Shown here one piece after another: positions 9,089 through 18,046 of a stretch of DNA of 64,000 bases (positions are counted from its first letter, which is position 1; every line of letters begins with the position of its first letter). The stretch comes from Enoplosus armatus (taxonomy: Eukaryota; Chordata; Actinopteri; Centrarchiformes; Enoplosidae), in NCBI RefSeq assembly GCF_043641665.1, contig NC_092186.1, positions 27,003,501 to 27,067,500 on the forward strand, written 5' to 3'. The position numbers and the translations under genes were made by a program. The notes beneath the pieces are model-generated. The model did not search any database. It was not told the DNA's origin and saw only the letters and a program-made list of their open reading frames with translations.

Positions 9089-9835
9089 ATGAACCCAGCC
9101 GACTCTAGTCAGCTTAAAGAACAGGTTCTAGCATCAACTAGCATCAGACAGCATGAGGAGCAGGTGGCTGCCATAAGTCGTGGTGTTACTGATCTGTCCA
9201 CGTGTCAGGAGGATTTTAAGATTTCAGTTATCACGCAGGTTAATTGCTTAGCTCAGCAGATGCAGGATATGCTCACTCACCTGCGAGAAGCTCCTCATAG
9301 TTCGAGCCCGACCACATCTACCGAACGCTTGAGTGTTTCTGCTCCTGTTTTGCCGGTCATCTCTGCCATGCCTCCCCATCTTGCTGCACCTGAAAGATTC
9401 ACGGGTGAGTCTGTTCTGAGCAGGCCCTTCCTGGTCCAGTGCAACCTGCACTTCGAGATGAATCCCACTGCCTTCCCCACACCATGTTCTCGGGTCGCCT
9501 TCATCACGTCGCATCTCACCGGACAAGCGGCGGCTTGGGCCACCTCCGAGTGGGCTCGGGATTCCCCAGTGTGCAACTCGCCGGAGCTGTTCATAGACTC
9601 TCTAAAGAAGATCTTTGACCACACCACACGGGAGGCAGCCCGAGTCCTGAAGAGGTTAGTACAAGGCAACCGACCTGTGTCAGACTACGCAGTTGAGTTC
9701 CGCACCATAACCGCAAGCAGCGATTGGAACGATCCAGCGTTATTTGACGCTTTTATTGAAGGACTGTCTGATCCCATTCAAGACCATCTAGCCCCTCAAG
9801 ATCTACCCCAGGATCTGGACTGGAAGAAAGCCTGA
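9089..9835 (+). pseudogene. gag: Ty3/gypsy gag, truncated, copy 1
   Basis: A 248-codon frame from ATG at 9089 (MNPADSSQLKEQ) to TGA. The N-terminus is a helical, glutamine-rich region. From about residue 90 it carries the gag core (PERFTGES, then FLVQCNLHFEMNP, GQAAAWATSEW, and a helical segment ending in IQDHLAPQDL). Gag forms the virus-like particle shell. The usual C-terminal CCHC zinc knuckle is missing: after TGA the reading shifts by one (TGATG overlap) directly into late protease-like sequence, so a deletion removed the knuckle. The ATG was chosen because upstream in-frame sequence lies within the LTR. Copy 1 alone has Ser111. Confidence 0.85.
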
Positions 9836-10417
9836 TGGCTTGGGATCTTGCTAAAGAACTAAGATTAAGATCAGAGCTATTACCTTGCCCTCTTAAGGCA
9901 AGCGCACTTGATGGCAACACCTTATTTCATGTCACACATAGGACCGAACCTTTTGACTCTGATTCCTTAGTTTTAGGTTTCCCGTGACTGTGCAGACACA
10001 ATCCCCATGTTGATTGGAACACTGGCTCCATCTTGAGATGGAGGGAAAGCTGTAAACTTAGCTGTCTGCAGCCTGAGAGGAGGGTGACACTGGGTCGGTG
10101 CTCTGGAGAGAGTGTTGGTCTTCCCCTCCAGGGCCTGCTCAGGCTTCCGACCTATCCAATGTTCCTGCCTGTTACCATGACCTCGCCTAGCAGAGCTAGC
10201 AAAGCTAAGGCGACGTCTCTTCCTCCTCACCGTTCTATGCCTGTCCCATTGACCTCATTCCAGGTACTACCTTACCCAGGGGGCGTCTCTATTCCATCTC
10301 GGGACCAGAGAGGAAGGCTATGGAGGATTACATTGAGACCTCTCTGAATTATATTGACTATGCTCCTCTTAATTACCATAAAGAACCGGTACCCTCTCCC
10401 TCTTATGTCCTCAGTGT
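9835..10417 (+). pseudogene. pol: Protease and N-terminal RT remnant, copy 1
   Basis: A short frame from 9835 contains ALDGNTLFHVTHRTEP and LGFP, resembling the C-terminal side of a fish Ty3/gypsy protease. It stops at TGA 9985-9987, then stays recognisable (DWNTGSIL) past the stop. The catalytic D-S/T-G motif is absent. Further on, peptide pieces of the protease-RT linker appear in different frames, and the early RT fingers are deleted or scrambled before NRYPLPLM near 10383-10408. Not translatable as one protein. Confidence 0.65.
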
Positions 10418-11869
10418 TTGAGCAGTTACAGTCGGCCAAGATCTTCATTAAGCTCGACCTCCGAAACGCCTACCACCTTGTCCGCATCAGAGAAGGGGGA
10501 TGAGTGGAAGACGGGATTCAACACACCTACTGGGCACTATGAATACATGGTTATGCCTTTTGGGTTAACAAATGCTCCGGCAGTGTTTCAAAACCTGGTG
10601 AATGATGTTTTGAGAGATTCTCTGGACCATTTTGTTTATGTTTATCTGGATGACATTTTGGTCTACTCGCCGGATGAGGAGACTCACATTACTCATGTTC
10701 GTCAGGTATTGTCACGATTGTTGGAGCACAGGCTGTATGTCAAGGCCGAGAAGTGCGATTTTCATGCTGAGTCAGAGTCGTTCCTGGGCTTCATCATAGC
10801 CCCTGGATTGATACAGATGGATCCGGCTAAAGTAAAAGCTGTGGCAGAGTGGCCAGTTCCGGATAGCCGCAAAAAGGTTCAGCAATTCTTAGGATTTGCT
10901 AACTTTTACCGTCGGTTCATCCGGAACTTTAGCGCTATTGCAGCGCCTCTGCATACCTTAACCTCTCCTCAGTCTCCTTTTCAGTGGACCGCCCAGGCTC
11001 AGGAGGCATTCCACCGGCTTAAGACCTTGTTCACCACAGCTCCTATCCTGTCTGTACCAGACCCCACCCGGCAGTTTGTGGTGGAGGTGGACGCCTCCAA
11101 TGAAGGAGTCGGGGCGGTTCTCTCCCAGAGAGCAGAGGAGGATGGTAAGATGCATCCATGTGCATTCTTATCCTGGAAGCTGACCAAGGCGGAGCGGAAC
11201 TATGATGTGGGTAATCGTGAGCTGCTGGTGGTCAAAGTGGCGCTGGAGGAATGGCGTCACTTGCTGGAGGGGGCCCAGCAGCCGTTCATTGTTTGGACGG
11301 ATCATAAAAATCTCCAGTATATCCGCAGTGCCAAGAGACTCAATTCTAGGCAAGCTCGCTGGTCACTGTTCTTTAACCGTTTCAACTTTGCTCTTTCTTA
11401 CAGGTCCCAGAACGTTAAACCGGATGCCCTCTCCCGGCTGTACGATCCTGAGCCTGTTGCCAAGGAACCAGAATCCATCCTGCCACTTAACCGTGTGGTT
11501 GGGGAGGTTTCCTGGCGCAGAGTATCCGAGGTAGACCAAGACAATGGTGTGAATCCGCCCCTGGGCGATTTTCCTCCCAACCGCTTGTTTGTGGCGGTGG
11601 ATATGCATTCCCAGGTGGTTCATTGGGCTCACACCTCGCTGCTTACCTGTCATCCTGGCGTTAAGCGGACGGTCTTCTTCATTCGCCAACGTTTCTGGTG
11701 GCCGGTGATGGAAAGGGTCATCAGGGAGTATGTGGAATCGTGCCCGTGTGTGTGCTCGGAGCAAGTCTTCCTCCAAGGTGCGGGCAGGTCTTCTCCAGCC
11801 GCTTCCCGTTCCCAGCCGTCCCTGGGCCGATATATCGGTGGACTTTGTAACAGGACTCCCTCCGTCTGA
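10418..11869 (+). pseudogene. pol: Ty3/gypsy pol: RT, RNase H and integrase zinc-finger region, copy 1
   Basis: An open frame of 483 codons whose first 26 or so are out of frame. The RT motif [11 protein letters not shown] lies in another frame, and a single extra G in the GGGGG run near 10496-10500 shifts the reading. In frame after that are [10 protein letters not shown] (49-58) and the YLDD catalytic box (76-79). The RNase H residues are D225, E268, D295 and D336. An integrase HHCC-like finger lies near 402-446. A second frameshift at the CPCVC cluster (442-446) makes the tail nonsense. The frame has no natural start, so it is a pseudogene despite its length. Confidence 0.88.
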
Positions 11870-11890
11870 AGGTAACAAAGGTTTTCCAAA

Positions 11891-12745
11891 ATGACTCATT
11901 TCATTGCCTTGCCCAAGCTGCCGTCTGCTAAGGAGACGGCAGAAGTTATGTGTCACCATGTCTTTCGTGTTCATGGATTTCCCAGGGACATTGTCTCGGA
12001 CCGTGGTCCCCAGTTCATGTCGAGGTTTTGGAAGGAATTCTGCGACCTCATCGGGGTCACTGTCAGCCTCTCTTCTGGATATCACCCGGAGTCTAATGGT
12101 CAGATGGAGCGGCTGAACCAAGTCCTGGAGACCTGCCTGCGCTGCCTGGTGTCCCAAAACCCCACCTCCTGGAGTAAACATCTCACCTGGGTCGAGTACG
12201 CCCACAATTCTCTTCCCATGGCGGCCACTGGCATCTCTTCTTTCCACTGTGTCTACGGCTACCAACCACCAGTCTTCGCGGAGACCGCAAAGGAGGTGGT
12301 GGTCCCGGTGGCCCTTGCCCTGGTCCGCAGATGTCACCGTGTGTGGGAATCCACCCGCAGGATCCTGTTACGCAGCTGTGACTGGATGAAGAAGGCAGCA
12401 GATCGCCGTAGGAGACCGGCTCCCGAGTACCAGCCGGGTCAGAGGGTCTGGCTCTCCACCCGCGATCTACCCCTCCACATCACGTCCAGGAAGCTGGGGC
12501 CCCGGTTCGTGGGTCCATTCCTCATCACCAAGGTCATCAACCCTGCTTCGGTGCGTCTCCACCTTCCATGTGGGCAGGGTGAAGCCCGTCAGGGACAGTC
12601 CTATGGTTCTTGCAGCCAAACCCCCTCCACCCCCCCGGATGGTCGAGGGCGGTCCTGTCTACACCGTCAAAAAGCTCCTGGTGGTCCACAACAGAGGCAG
12701 AGGCAAGCAATTCCTGGTGGACTGGGAGGGTTACGTAGTTCGCAC
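11891..12745 (+). pseudogene. pol: Ty3/gypsy integrase core and truncated chromodomain, copy 1
   Basis: From MTHFIALPK the frame carries the integrase core with the second Asp (D37 in VSDRG) and the Glu (E73 in NGQMERL). The segment with the first catalytic Asp is deleted just upstream, so this integrase could not have been active. SH3-like C-terminal sequence ([10 protein letters not shown]) follows. A frameshift near 12555 moves the reading to the frame with [11 protein letters not shown] and a chromodomain start (YTVKKLL, then FLVDWEGY). The chromodomain is cut off after WEGY by the SINE. Chromodomains of such integrases guide insertion to marked chromatin. Confidence 0.85.
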
Positions 12746-12990
12746 TGTCGCACGGGAGGTAAAGCTGGTTAGAGCGGGTTGGGCCCCCATCATGTCGAAG
12801 TGTCCTTGAGCAAGACACTGAACCCTGAGCTCACGGCACCTTGCATGGCAGCCAAGGTCGCCATTGGTGTGTGAATGTATGAGTGAATGAGTGAATGAGA
12901 CTTAGCTGTAAAGTGCTTTGGGAACCGTGAAGGTTGAAAAGCGCTATATAAGTGAGATCATTTACATTTGATTTACATTTGTAACCCACA
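12741..12990 (+). mobile_element. Teleost tRNA-like SINE, copy 1
   Basis: The sequence contains GGTTAGAGCGGGTTGGGC, CATGTCGAAGTGTCCTTGAG, CAAGACACTGAACCC, TTGCATGGCAGCC, repeated GAGTGAAT, then AAAGTGCTTTGGG and AAAAGCGCTATATAAGTG. This order matches a widespread fish SINE body. It ends in an ATTTACATTTG-type tail. The tRNA-like head is degenerate. It interrupts the chromodomain of the plus-strand element, so it either inserted there or marks the recombination joint. Limits approximate. Confidence 0.68.
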
Positions 12991-13328
12991 TTAGTTTCAC
13001 CAGCGTAATACGTATAATATGAGTTCATTTGAGTTAAAACGTCACTGTGTAATTACTACACTACACTCAGAACTGTTAACAAAGTTTTATGAAGGAAATA
13101 ACACTAAGAGTTTAAGTGTTAATCAGAATTTACTCTTATTAATTAACTCTTCATGAGTGTTAAACCTACTTTACACTAACTGTTATTGAGAAATTACTCC
13201 CAACAGTGTTGATTTTTAATTGACATAATGTACTTGTGTATTTACTATCTATAAGTGTTATTAGTCAACAGCTTGTTGCTTTTCAATGGACTTTTTAATA
13301 AAATGTACTCTTCACTAGAACTAATATT
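12991..13328. other. AT-rich spacer between two convergent gypsy elements
   Basis: The stretch is rich in AGTGTTA/TAACACT-type words on both strands (for example near 13118, 13157 and 13253). This suggests an old non-autonomous repeat, but I found no clear terminal repeats and cannot name a family. Confidence 0.45.
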
Positions 13329-14000
13329 TTAGTATTTCGCAATTTTGTATTCATCAGAGACGTCCATGGTGGGATCCTCCTCCTCAGCATCAGAAGGTGT
13401 CTCATCCTCAGAGTCGTCCAACGCCTCGGACGACAGAGAGGAAGGTGGTTCAAGGGCGGTGTGACCCACGTGCGTGGTGGATTTGGCTGGCTGGTCCGGG
13501 TGACGCCGATGGAACTCCCTGATGAGCCGGGGGTCCAGGATGCGCCGTGCCGGAACCCAGGACCTCTCCTCAGGGCTGTATCCCTCCCAGTCGACCAGGT
13601 ACTGGAGACCCCTCCCGCGGTGGGTTGGGTGGAATCCGTAGGCACACTGGAAGGGGGAAAGTCCAGTGGTGCAACTGGTCAAAGTGTTATGGGCGTACTC
13701 TACCCACAGTAGCTGCTGGGACCAGGACGAGGGGTGTTTGGAAACCATGCAGTGCAGAGTTGTCTCCATCTCCTGGTTCTTGCGCTCGGTCTGGCCGTTG
13801 GACGGGGGGTGGAACCCGGATGATAGGCTGACGGTGGCCCCAACTTGCGTGAAGAACTCCCTCCAAAACACAGAGGCACAGAGCACAGAGCCCTCCAAAA
13901 ACCCTCCAAAAACTGACGGGACAGGGCATCGGGCTTCACATTGCAGGACCCGGGTCGGTAGGACAGGGAGAAGTTGAACCTTGTGAGAAAAAGCGACCAT
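13329..14000 (-). pseudogene. pol: Antisense gypsy integrase-chromodomain fusion frame, copy 1
   Basis: This minus-strand open frame has 223 codons. Residues 1-44 are out of frame with any pol domain. Residues 45-122 match an integrase core from FWREFF through the catalytic Glu (E72 in NGQTERK) to CAYGFHP. At residue 127 the frame jumps directly to a chromodomain ([14 protein letters not shown], then [10 protein letters not shown]), leaving out the usual integrase C-terminal domain. An acidic tail ends in EYKIAKY. It differs clearly in sequence from the plus-strand element, so it is a second lineage. The two internal joins are deletions. Confidence 0.85.
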
Positions 14001-14400
14001 CGGGCTTGGCGGGAGTTGAGCCTCTTGGCTGACTGGATGTACTCAAGGTTCTTATGGTCAGTCCACACCAGAAAAGGCAGCTTGGTCCCCTCGAGCCAGT
14101 GGCGCCATTCGTCAATGGCCAGAAAGGAAACGGATGAAGCGTGGTTTTTTTTTTTCGGCCTTGGTCCGGGAGAAGATCAGGATGTCGTCCAGGTAGACAA
14201 AGACATGCTTGTTTAGCATGTCTCTGAGCACGTCATTGACCAGAGCCTGGAAGACAGCCGGGGCGTTGGTGAGGCCGAAGGGCATTACCAGGTCCTCATA
14301 ATGACCAGTAGGGGTGTTGAACGCCGTCTTCCACTTATCACCTTCCCGGATGCGGACCAAGTGGTATGCGTTGCGCAGGTCCAACTTTGAGAAGATGGTG
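13912..14400 (-). pseudogene. pol: Antisense gypsy RT and RNase H fragments, copy 1
   Basis: Reading leftward from 14400, the frame carries [28 protein letters not shown] and the YLDD box followed by [12 protein letters not shown]. It runs into an A/T homopolymer (14147-14157 on plus), shifts frame, and resumes with late RNase H sequence ([22 protein letters not shown]). The RT thumb and the first RNase H catalytic residues are gone. The plus strand has three CCCTCCAAAA copies near 13859-13910 beside the next deletion, a possible microhomology source. Confidence 0.85.
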
Positions 14401-14905
14401 ATTATGTATATATTATATACTTATACTTATAATCACTTTCAGTTTAAAAGATGAAACAAAAAAACACATTGTTCTTAACCATTTCTCTCAACACTGAAAA
14501 ATGTGTGTTTAAAGTGCATTTCAGAGGATACACACATCCGAGGATAATTCCGGCCATTTTCAACCTAGAACAAATTTTGACATCATCTGGAATCTACCAA
14601 TCGAATCTAACCAAAATCTTATCAAATGGACCACTGAGTGATGTGAGAGTGTGCCTGCTTTCATGTGTGTTAGTGTTGACATTAACAGTTGGCCAAGTTA
14701 TGATTTTTGTTTTTCAAGACATTACGTATGTGGGTGCTTTAGAAGATCTGATCTGTTGCCTCAATACATTGTACTGCTGCTGGAAAAACACCAGACAACT
14801 CAGTAAAATGGATGTAAAATGTTGTATTCCTAACTATGTGTTTCACTTCCAAATTGGGGTGGAGTTAGATTTACTTCTATTCCAACAGGTGTTCAAATTA
14901 GATTT
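14401..14905 (+). other. Unassigned stretch with a 152-codon open frame
   Basis: An ATG-started frame (14451-14909) encodes a cysteine- and leucine-rich peptide with one hydrophobic segment (VCLLSCVLVLTLTVGQVMIF). It matches no family I recognise. Composition is AT-rich and no codon signal is obvious, so a chance frame in old repeat or host DNA is the more likely reading. It is unbroken in all seven complete copies, but that is uninformative because the copies are nearly identical. Copy 7 has one Leu-to-Val change. Confidence 0.3.
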
Positions 14906-15177
14906 TTAAAAGGGGAGATTCACCTATTTTCAACCTCATCTTAATCTATCTGCAATTAGGGATATAGTGTTAAAAAACACCTGCAGTTGTTGCCGATGTT
15001 CTATGTCTCTGGAGTACTGTATATGTCGCAGGTGGGAGAAGAACAACAGATTGTGCTGCGGTGCAGTGCCCCTGAGACACAGGATTATTGTGTGAAAAAT
15101 GCCTGCAGTTATTCTTCATGTTCTCTAATACACATAGATTGAGATAAGATTGAAAATCTGCAAATCTCTCCCTTAAG
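14906..15177. repeat. Foldback (imperfect inverted repeat), copy 1
   Basis: The left arm (TTAAAAGGGGAGATT, then TTTTCAACCTCATCTTAATC) pairs imperfectly with the right arm (GATTGAGATAAGATTGAAAA, then AATCTCTCCCTTAAG). Each arm also contains a CTGCAG word. Arms are about 45-80 bases. This fits a MITE-like foldback or two inverted copies of one short repeat. Confidence 0.7.
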
Positions 15178-15362
15178 AAGAGTGACATCTTTCATGGTAT
15201 GGTGCCAGATGATAGTTATGATCAACAACGACAATTGTCCCTTTTTATCCATCATCCTCTTTATTCATCCTCTTGGCTCCCGCCATTCCTAAATTCTTCT
15301 GGTCTGCTCCAATCCTGACTGTTATCTGTATTATTGATTTGTCACACTGAACTTAGTGGTAA
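15178..15362. other. Unassigned stretch before the protease fragment
   Basis: Pyrimidine-rich on the plus strand (CTTTTTATCCATCATCCTC near 15239-15257), with no recognised coding or repeat content. Confidence 0.4.
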
Positions 15363-15620
15363 CACACACTGGTTACACAATGCTCTCGACTTTTTGCTAG
15401 GGCAGTGACTGGTGACTATTTAGACAGTCTAGGCACACTTCCAATTACCATCAGGCTAGGTAAAGAGGTTTTCATACACACTGTTCAAGTGGTCAGAAAC
15501 ATTACACAACCTGTGATTGTAGGTCAGGACTTTCTACTCACACGATGCTGTTTTGGATTTGAGGGAAGGTACCTTAAAAGTAGGGAATCATACTACCGTC
15601 TCTCTCCTCTGTGCTACTGA
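15363..15620 (+). pseudogene. Retropepsin-like fragment of a third retroelement, copy 1
   Basis: The open frame includes RAVTGDYLDSLG, PITIRLGKEVFIHTVQVV and TQPVIVGQDFLL. This matches the flap-to-C-terminal part of retroviral-type aspartic proteases, where a G-x-D-F-L motif follows a hydrophobic V-I-V/L-G strand. The catalytic D-T/S-G would lie upstream, but the frame is closed by TAA at 15360-15362, so it is missing. The wording differs from the protease remnant at 9835, so it comes from another element. Confidence 0.68.
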
Positions 15621-16111
15621 GACTGCTCCCCTGAGCAGCAATGCTGTCATCTTAAAGTGAGTCAAAGTAATGCACTTTTTTGTGCCCCCTCAAGTAAAAT
15701 GGTGGATCATACTGAGAAGTTCACTACATCCAGCATCTACAGTTAGCAGTAGTTAACAATTATTTTAGCAACAAGTAAAGCCATCTGTCCATCAAGAAAC
15801 TACCTACTACCTACCTACTTTCCTTCACAACAGAAAAAGGACTTTCTGTGAGACATACTGAACAACCTGAGTAGCAGTAAAGAGTAATCCTGAGCAGAAC
15901 AGCTGAATAACTCAGACAGGCCGAGCGGGTGAATGAGGGAGTCCCTTTACTTCATGGGCATGCTTTTTTAAATTTTTTCTTCTTCTTCATGGGCCACTGC
16001 TGTACCCTGAGTAGATGACCATCTGTTCTGTCTTATGTAATACATACACAGAAGTAGACCGGAAAAGTGAACCGAGTGTTCTGAGCTTTTGGCTCACAGG
16101 GTTTACTTTTA

Positions 16112-16700
16112 TGTCATGTCTCGTCATTTACATTAAGTTACCGTTTTTGTCTTGTTTAGTTATGTTGTCTTGTCATTTCCTGTTTTATTTTGTAGTAACT
16201 GTGTTCCCTCTCGTTTCAGACCACTTGTCTTCCTGCCCTCGTGTTTCCCGCCTTTGTGATTGTCAGCCCCGCCCTGATTGTTTCCACCTGTGTTTCACTC
16301 ACCTCTTGTTTAAATAGTCTGCGTCTCCCTTTGTCGTGTGCCAGTTCGTCTTGTCCTTCATGTCATGTTTAGCAGGTCTAAGTCCGCATCTTGTTACTCA
16401 GTGAGTTCCTGTGTGAGTTTGATTCAGTGTTCTTGTTAATTTTTTCTGTCTAGATTTTCCCTGTTTTAGTCCTCCCCTCGTAGGAGTGATTTTCTGTTGA
16501 TTACTTTGTTAGTTTAAGCTCCTTTGTTTTCTCGTATTTTTGTATTAGCGTTTTCCTCCGTTTTTAGGAGTGATTTTGATTTATTACTTTGTAGAGATTT
16601 CTTGCTTGGTCAAGCTTATTTTGTTATCAATAAAGACTTTTGTTGTACTTTGTTTGAGTCGAGCGTTTGGGTTCATTTTTTGCCTTGCCCAGTCGTGACA
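16112..16700 (+). repeat. Ty3/gypsy LTR, copy 2
   Basis: TGTCATG...CGTGACA ends with TATA-like box and AATAAA as in copy 1. No difference noticed. Confidence 0.8.
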
Positions 16701-16717
16701 GAACGAACTGGCCAATC

Positions 16718-17464
16718 ATGAACCCAGCCGACTCTAGTCAGCTTAAAGAACAGGTTCTAGCATCAACTAGCATCAGACAGCATGAGGAGCAGGTGGCTGC
16801 CATAAGTCGTGGTGTTACTGATCTGTCCACGTGTCAGGAGGATTTTAAGATTTCAGTTATCACGCAGGTTAATTGCTTAGCTCAGCAGATGCAGGATATG
16901 CTCACTCACCTGCGAGAAGCTCCTCATAGTTCGAGCCCGACCACATCTACCGAACGCTTGAGTGTTTCTGCTCCTGTTTTGCCGGTCATCTCTGCCATGC
17001 CTCCCCATCTTGCTGCACCTGAAAGATTCACGGGTGAGTCTGTTCTGTGCAGGCCCTTCCTGGTCCAGTGCAACCTGCACTTCGAGATGAATCCCACTGC
17101 CTTCCCCACACCATGTTCTCGGGTCGCCTTCATCACGTCGCATCTCACCGGACAAGCGGCGGCTTGGGCCACCTCCGAGTGGGCTCGGGATTCCCCAGTG
17201 TGCAACTCGCCGGAGCTGTTCATAGACTCTCTAAAGAAGATCTTTGACCACACCACACGGGAGGCAGCCCGAGTCCTGAAGAGGTTAGTACAAGGCAACC
17301 GACCTGTGTCAGACTACGCAGTTGAGTTCCGCACCATAACCGCAAGCAGCGATTGGAACGATCCAGCGTTATTTGACGCTTTTATTGAAGGACTGTCTGA
17401 TCCCATTCAAGACCATCTAGCCCCTCAAGATCTACCCCAGGATCTGGACTGGAAGAAAGCCTGA
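16718..17464 (+). pseudogene. gag: Ty3/gypsy gag, truncated, copy 2
   Basis: The same 248-codon frame, with Cys111 (majority form) and Arg205. Confidence 0.85.
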
Positions 17465-18046
17465 TGGCTTGGGATCTTGCTAAAGAACTAAGATTAAGAT
17501 CAGAGCTATTACCTTGCCCTCTTAAGGCAAGCGCACTTGATGGCAACACCTTATTTCATGTCACACATAGGACCGAACCTTTTGACTCTGATTCCTTAGT
17601 TTTAGGTTTCCCGTGACTGTGCAGACACAATCCCCATGTTGATTGGAACACTGGCTCCATCTTGAGATGGAGGGAAAGCTGTAAACTTAGCTGTCTGCAG
17701 CCTGAGAGGAGGGTGACACTGGGTCGGTGCTCTGGAGAGAGTGTTGGTCTTCCCCTCCAGGGCCTGCTCAGGCTTCCGACCTATCCAATGTTCCTGCCTG
17801 TTACCATGACCTCGCCTAGCAGAGCTAGCAAAGCTAAGGCGACGTCTCTTCCTCCTCACCGTTCTATGCCTGTCCCATTGACCTCATTCCAGGTACTACC
17901 TTACCCAGGGGGCGTCTCTATTCCATCTCGGGACCAGAGAGGAAGGCTATGGAGGATTACATTGAGACCTCTCTGAATTATATTGACTATGCTCCTCTTA
18001 ATTACCATAAAGAACCGGTACCCTCTCCCTCTTATGTCCTCAGTGT

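Larger units (their letters stand above)
8032..15660. repeat. Array unit, copy 1 (left edge)
   Basis: This is the first full unit and the reference for coordinates. Private variants seen here: A at 9419 (gag Ser111 where all others have Cys), an integrase Leu codon near 12521 where others have Pro, and a T near 15089 where others have A. More private changes than the inner copies fits an edge unit that is less often homogenised. Confidence 0.95.

Noticed and set aside
11363..12337. 324-codon minus-strand open frame opposite pol
   Set aside because: It lies exactly antisense to the RNase H-integrase region, has no domain resemblance and recurs only because the unit recurs. It is a shadow frame.
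8483..14400. Endogenous retrovirus with envelope
   Set aside because: No envelope-like frame with signal peptide, surface or fusion features was seen. The chromodomain integrase and layout fit Ty3/gypsy retrotransposons.
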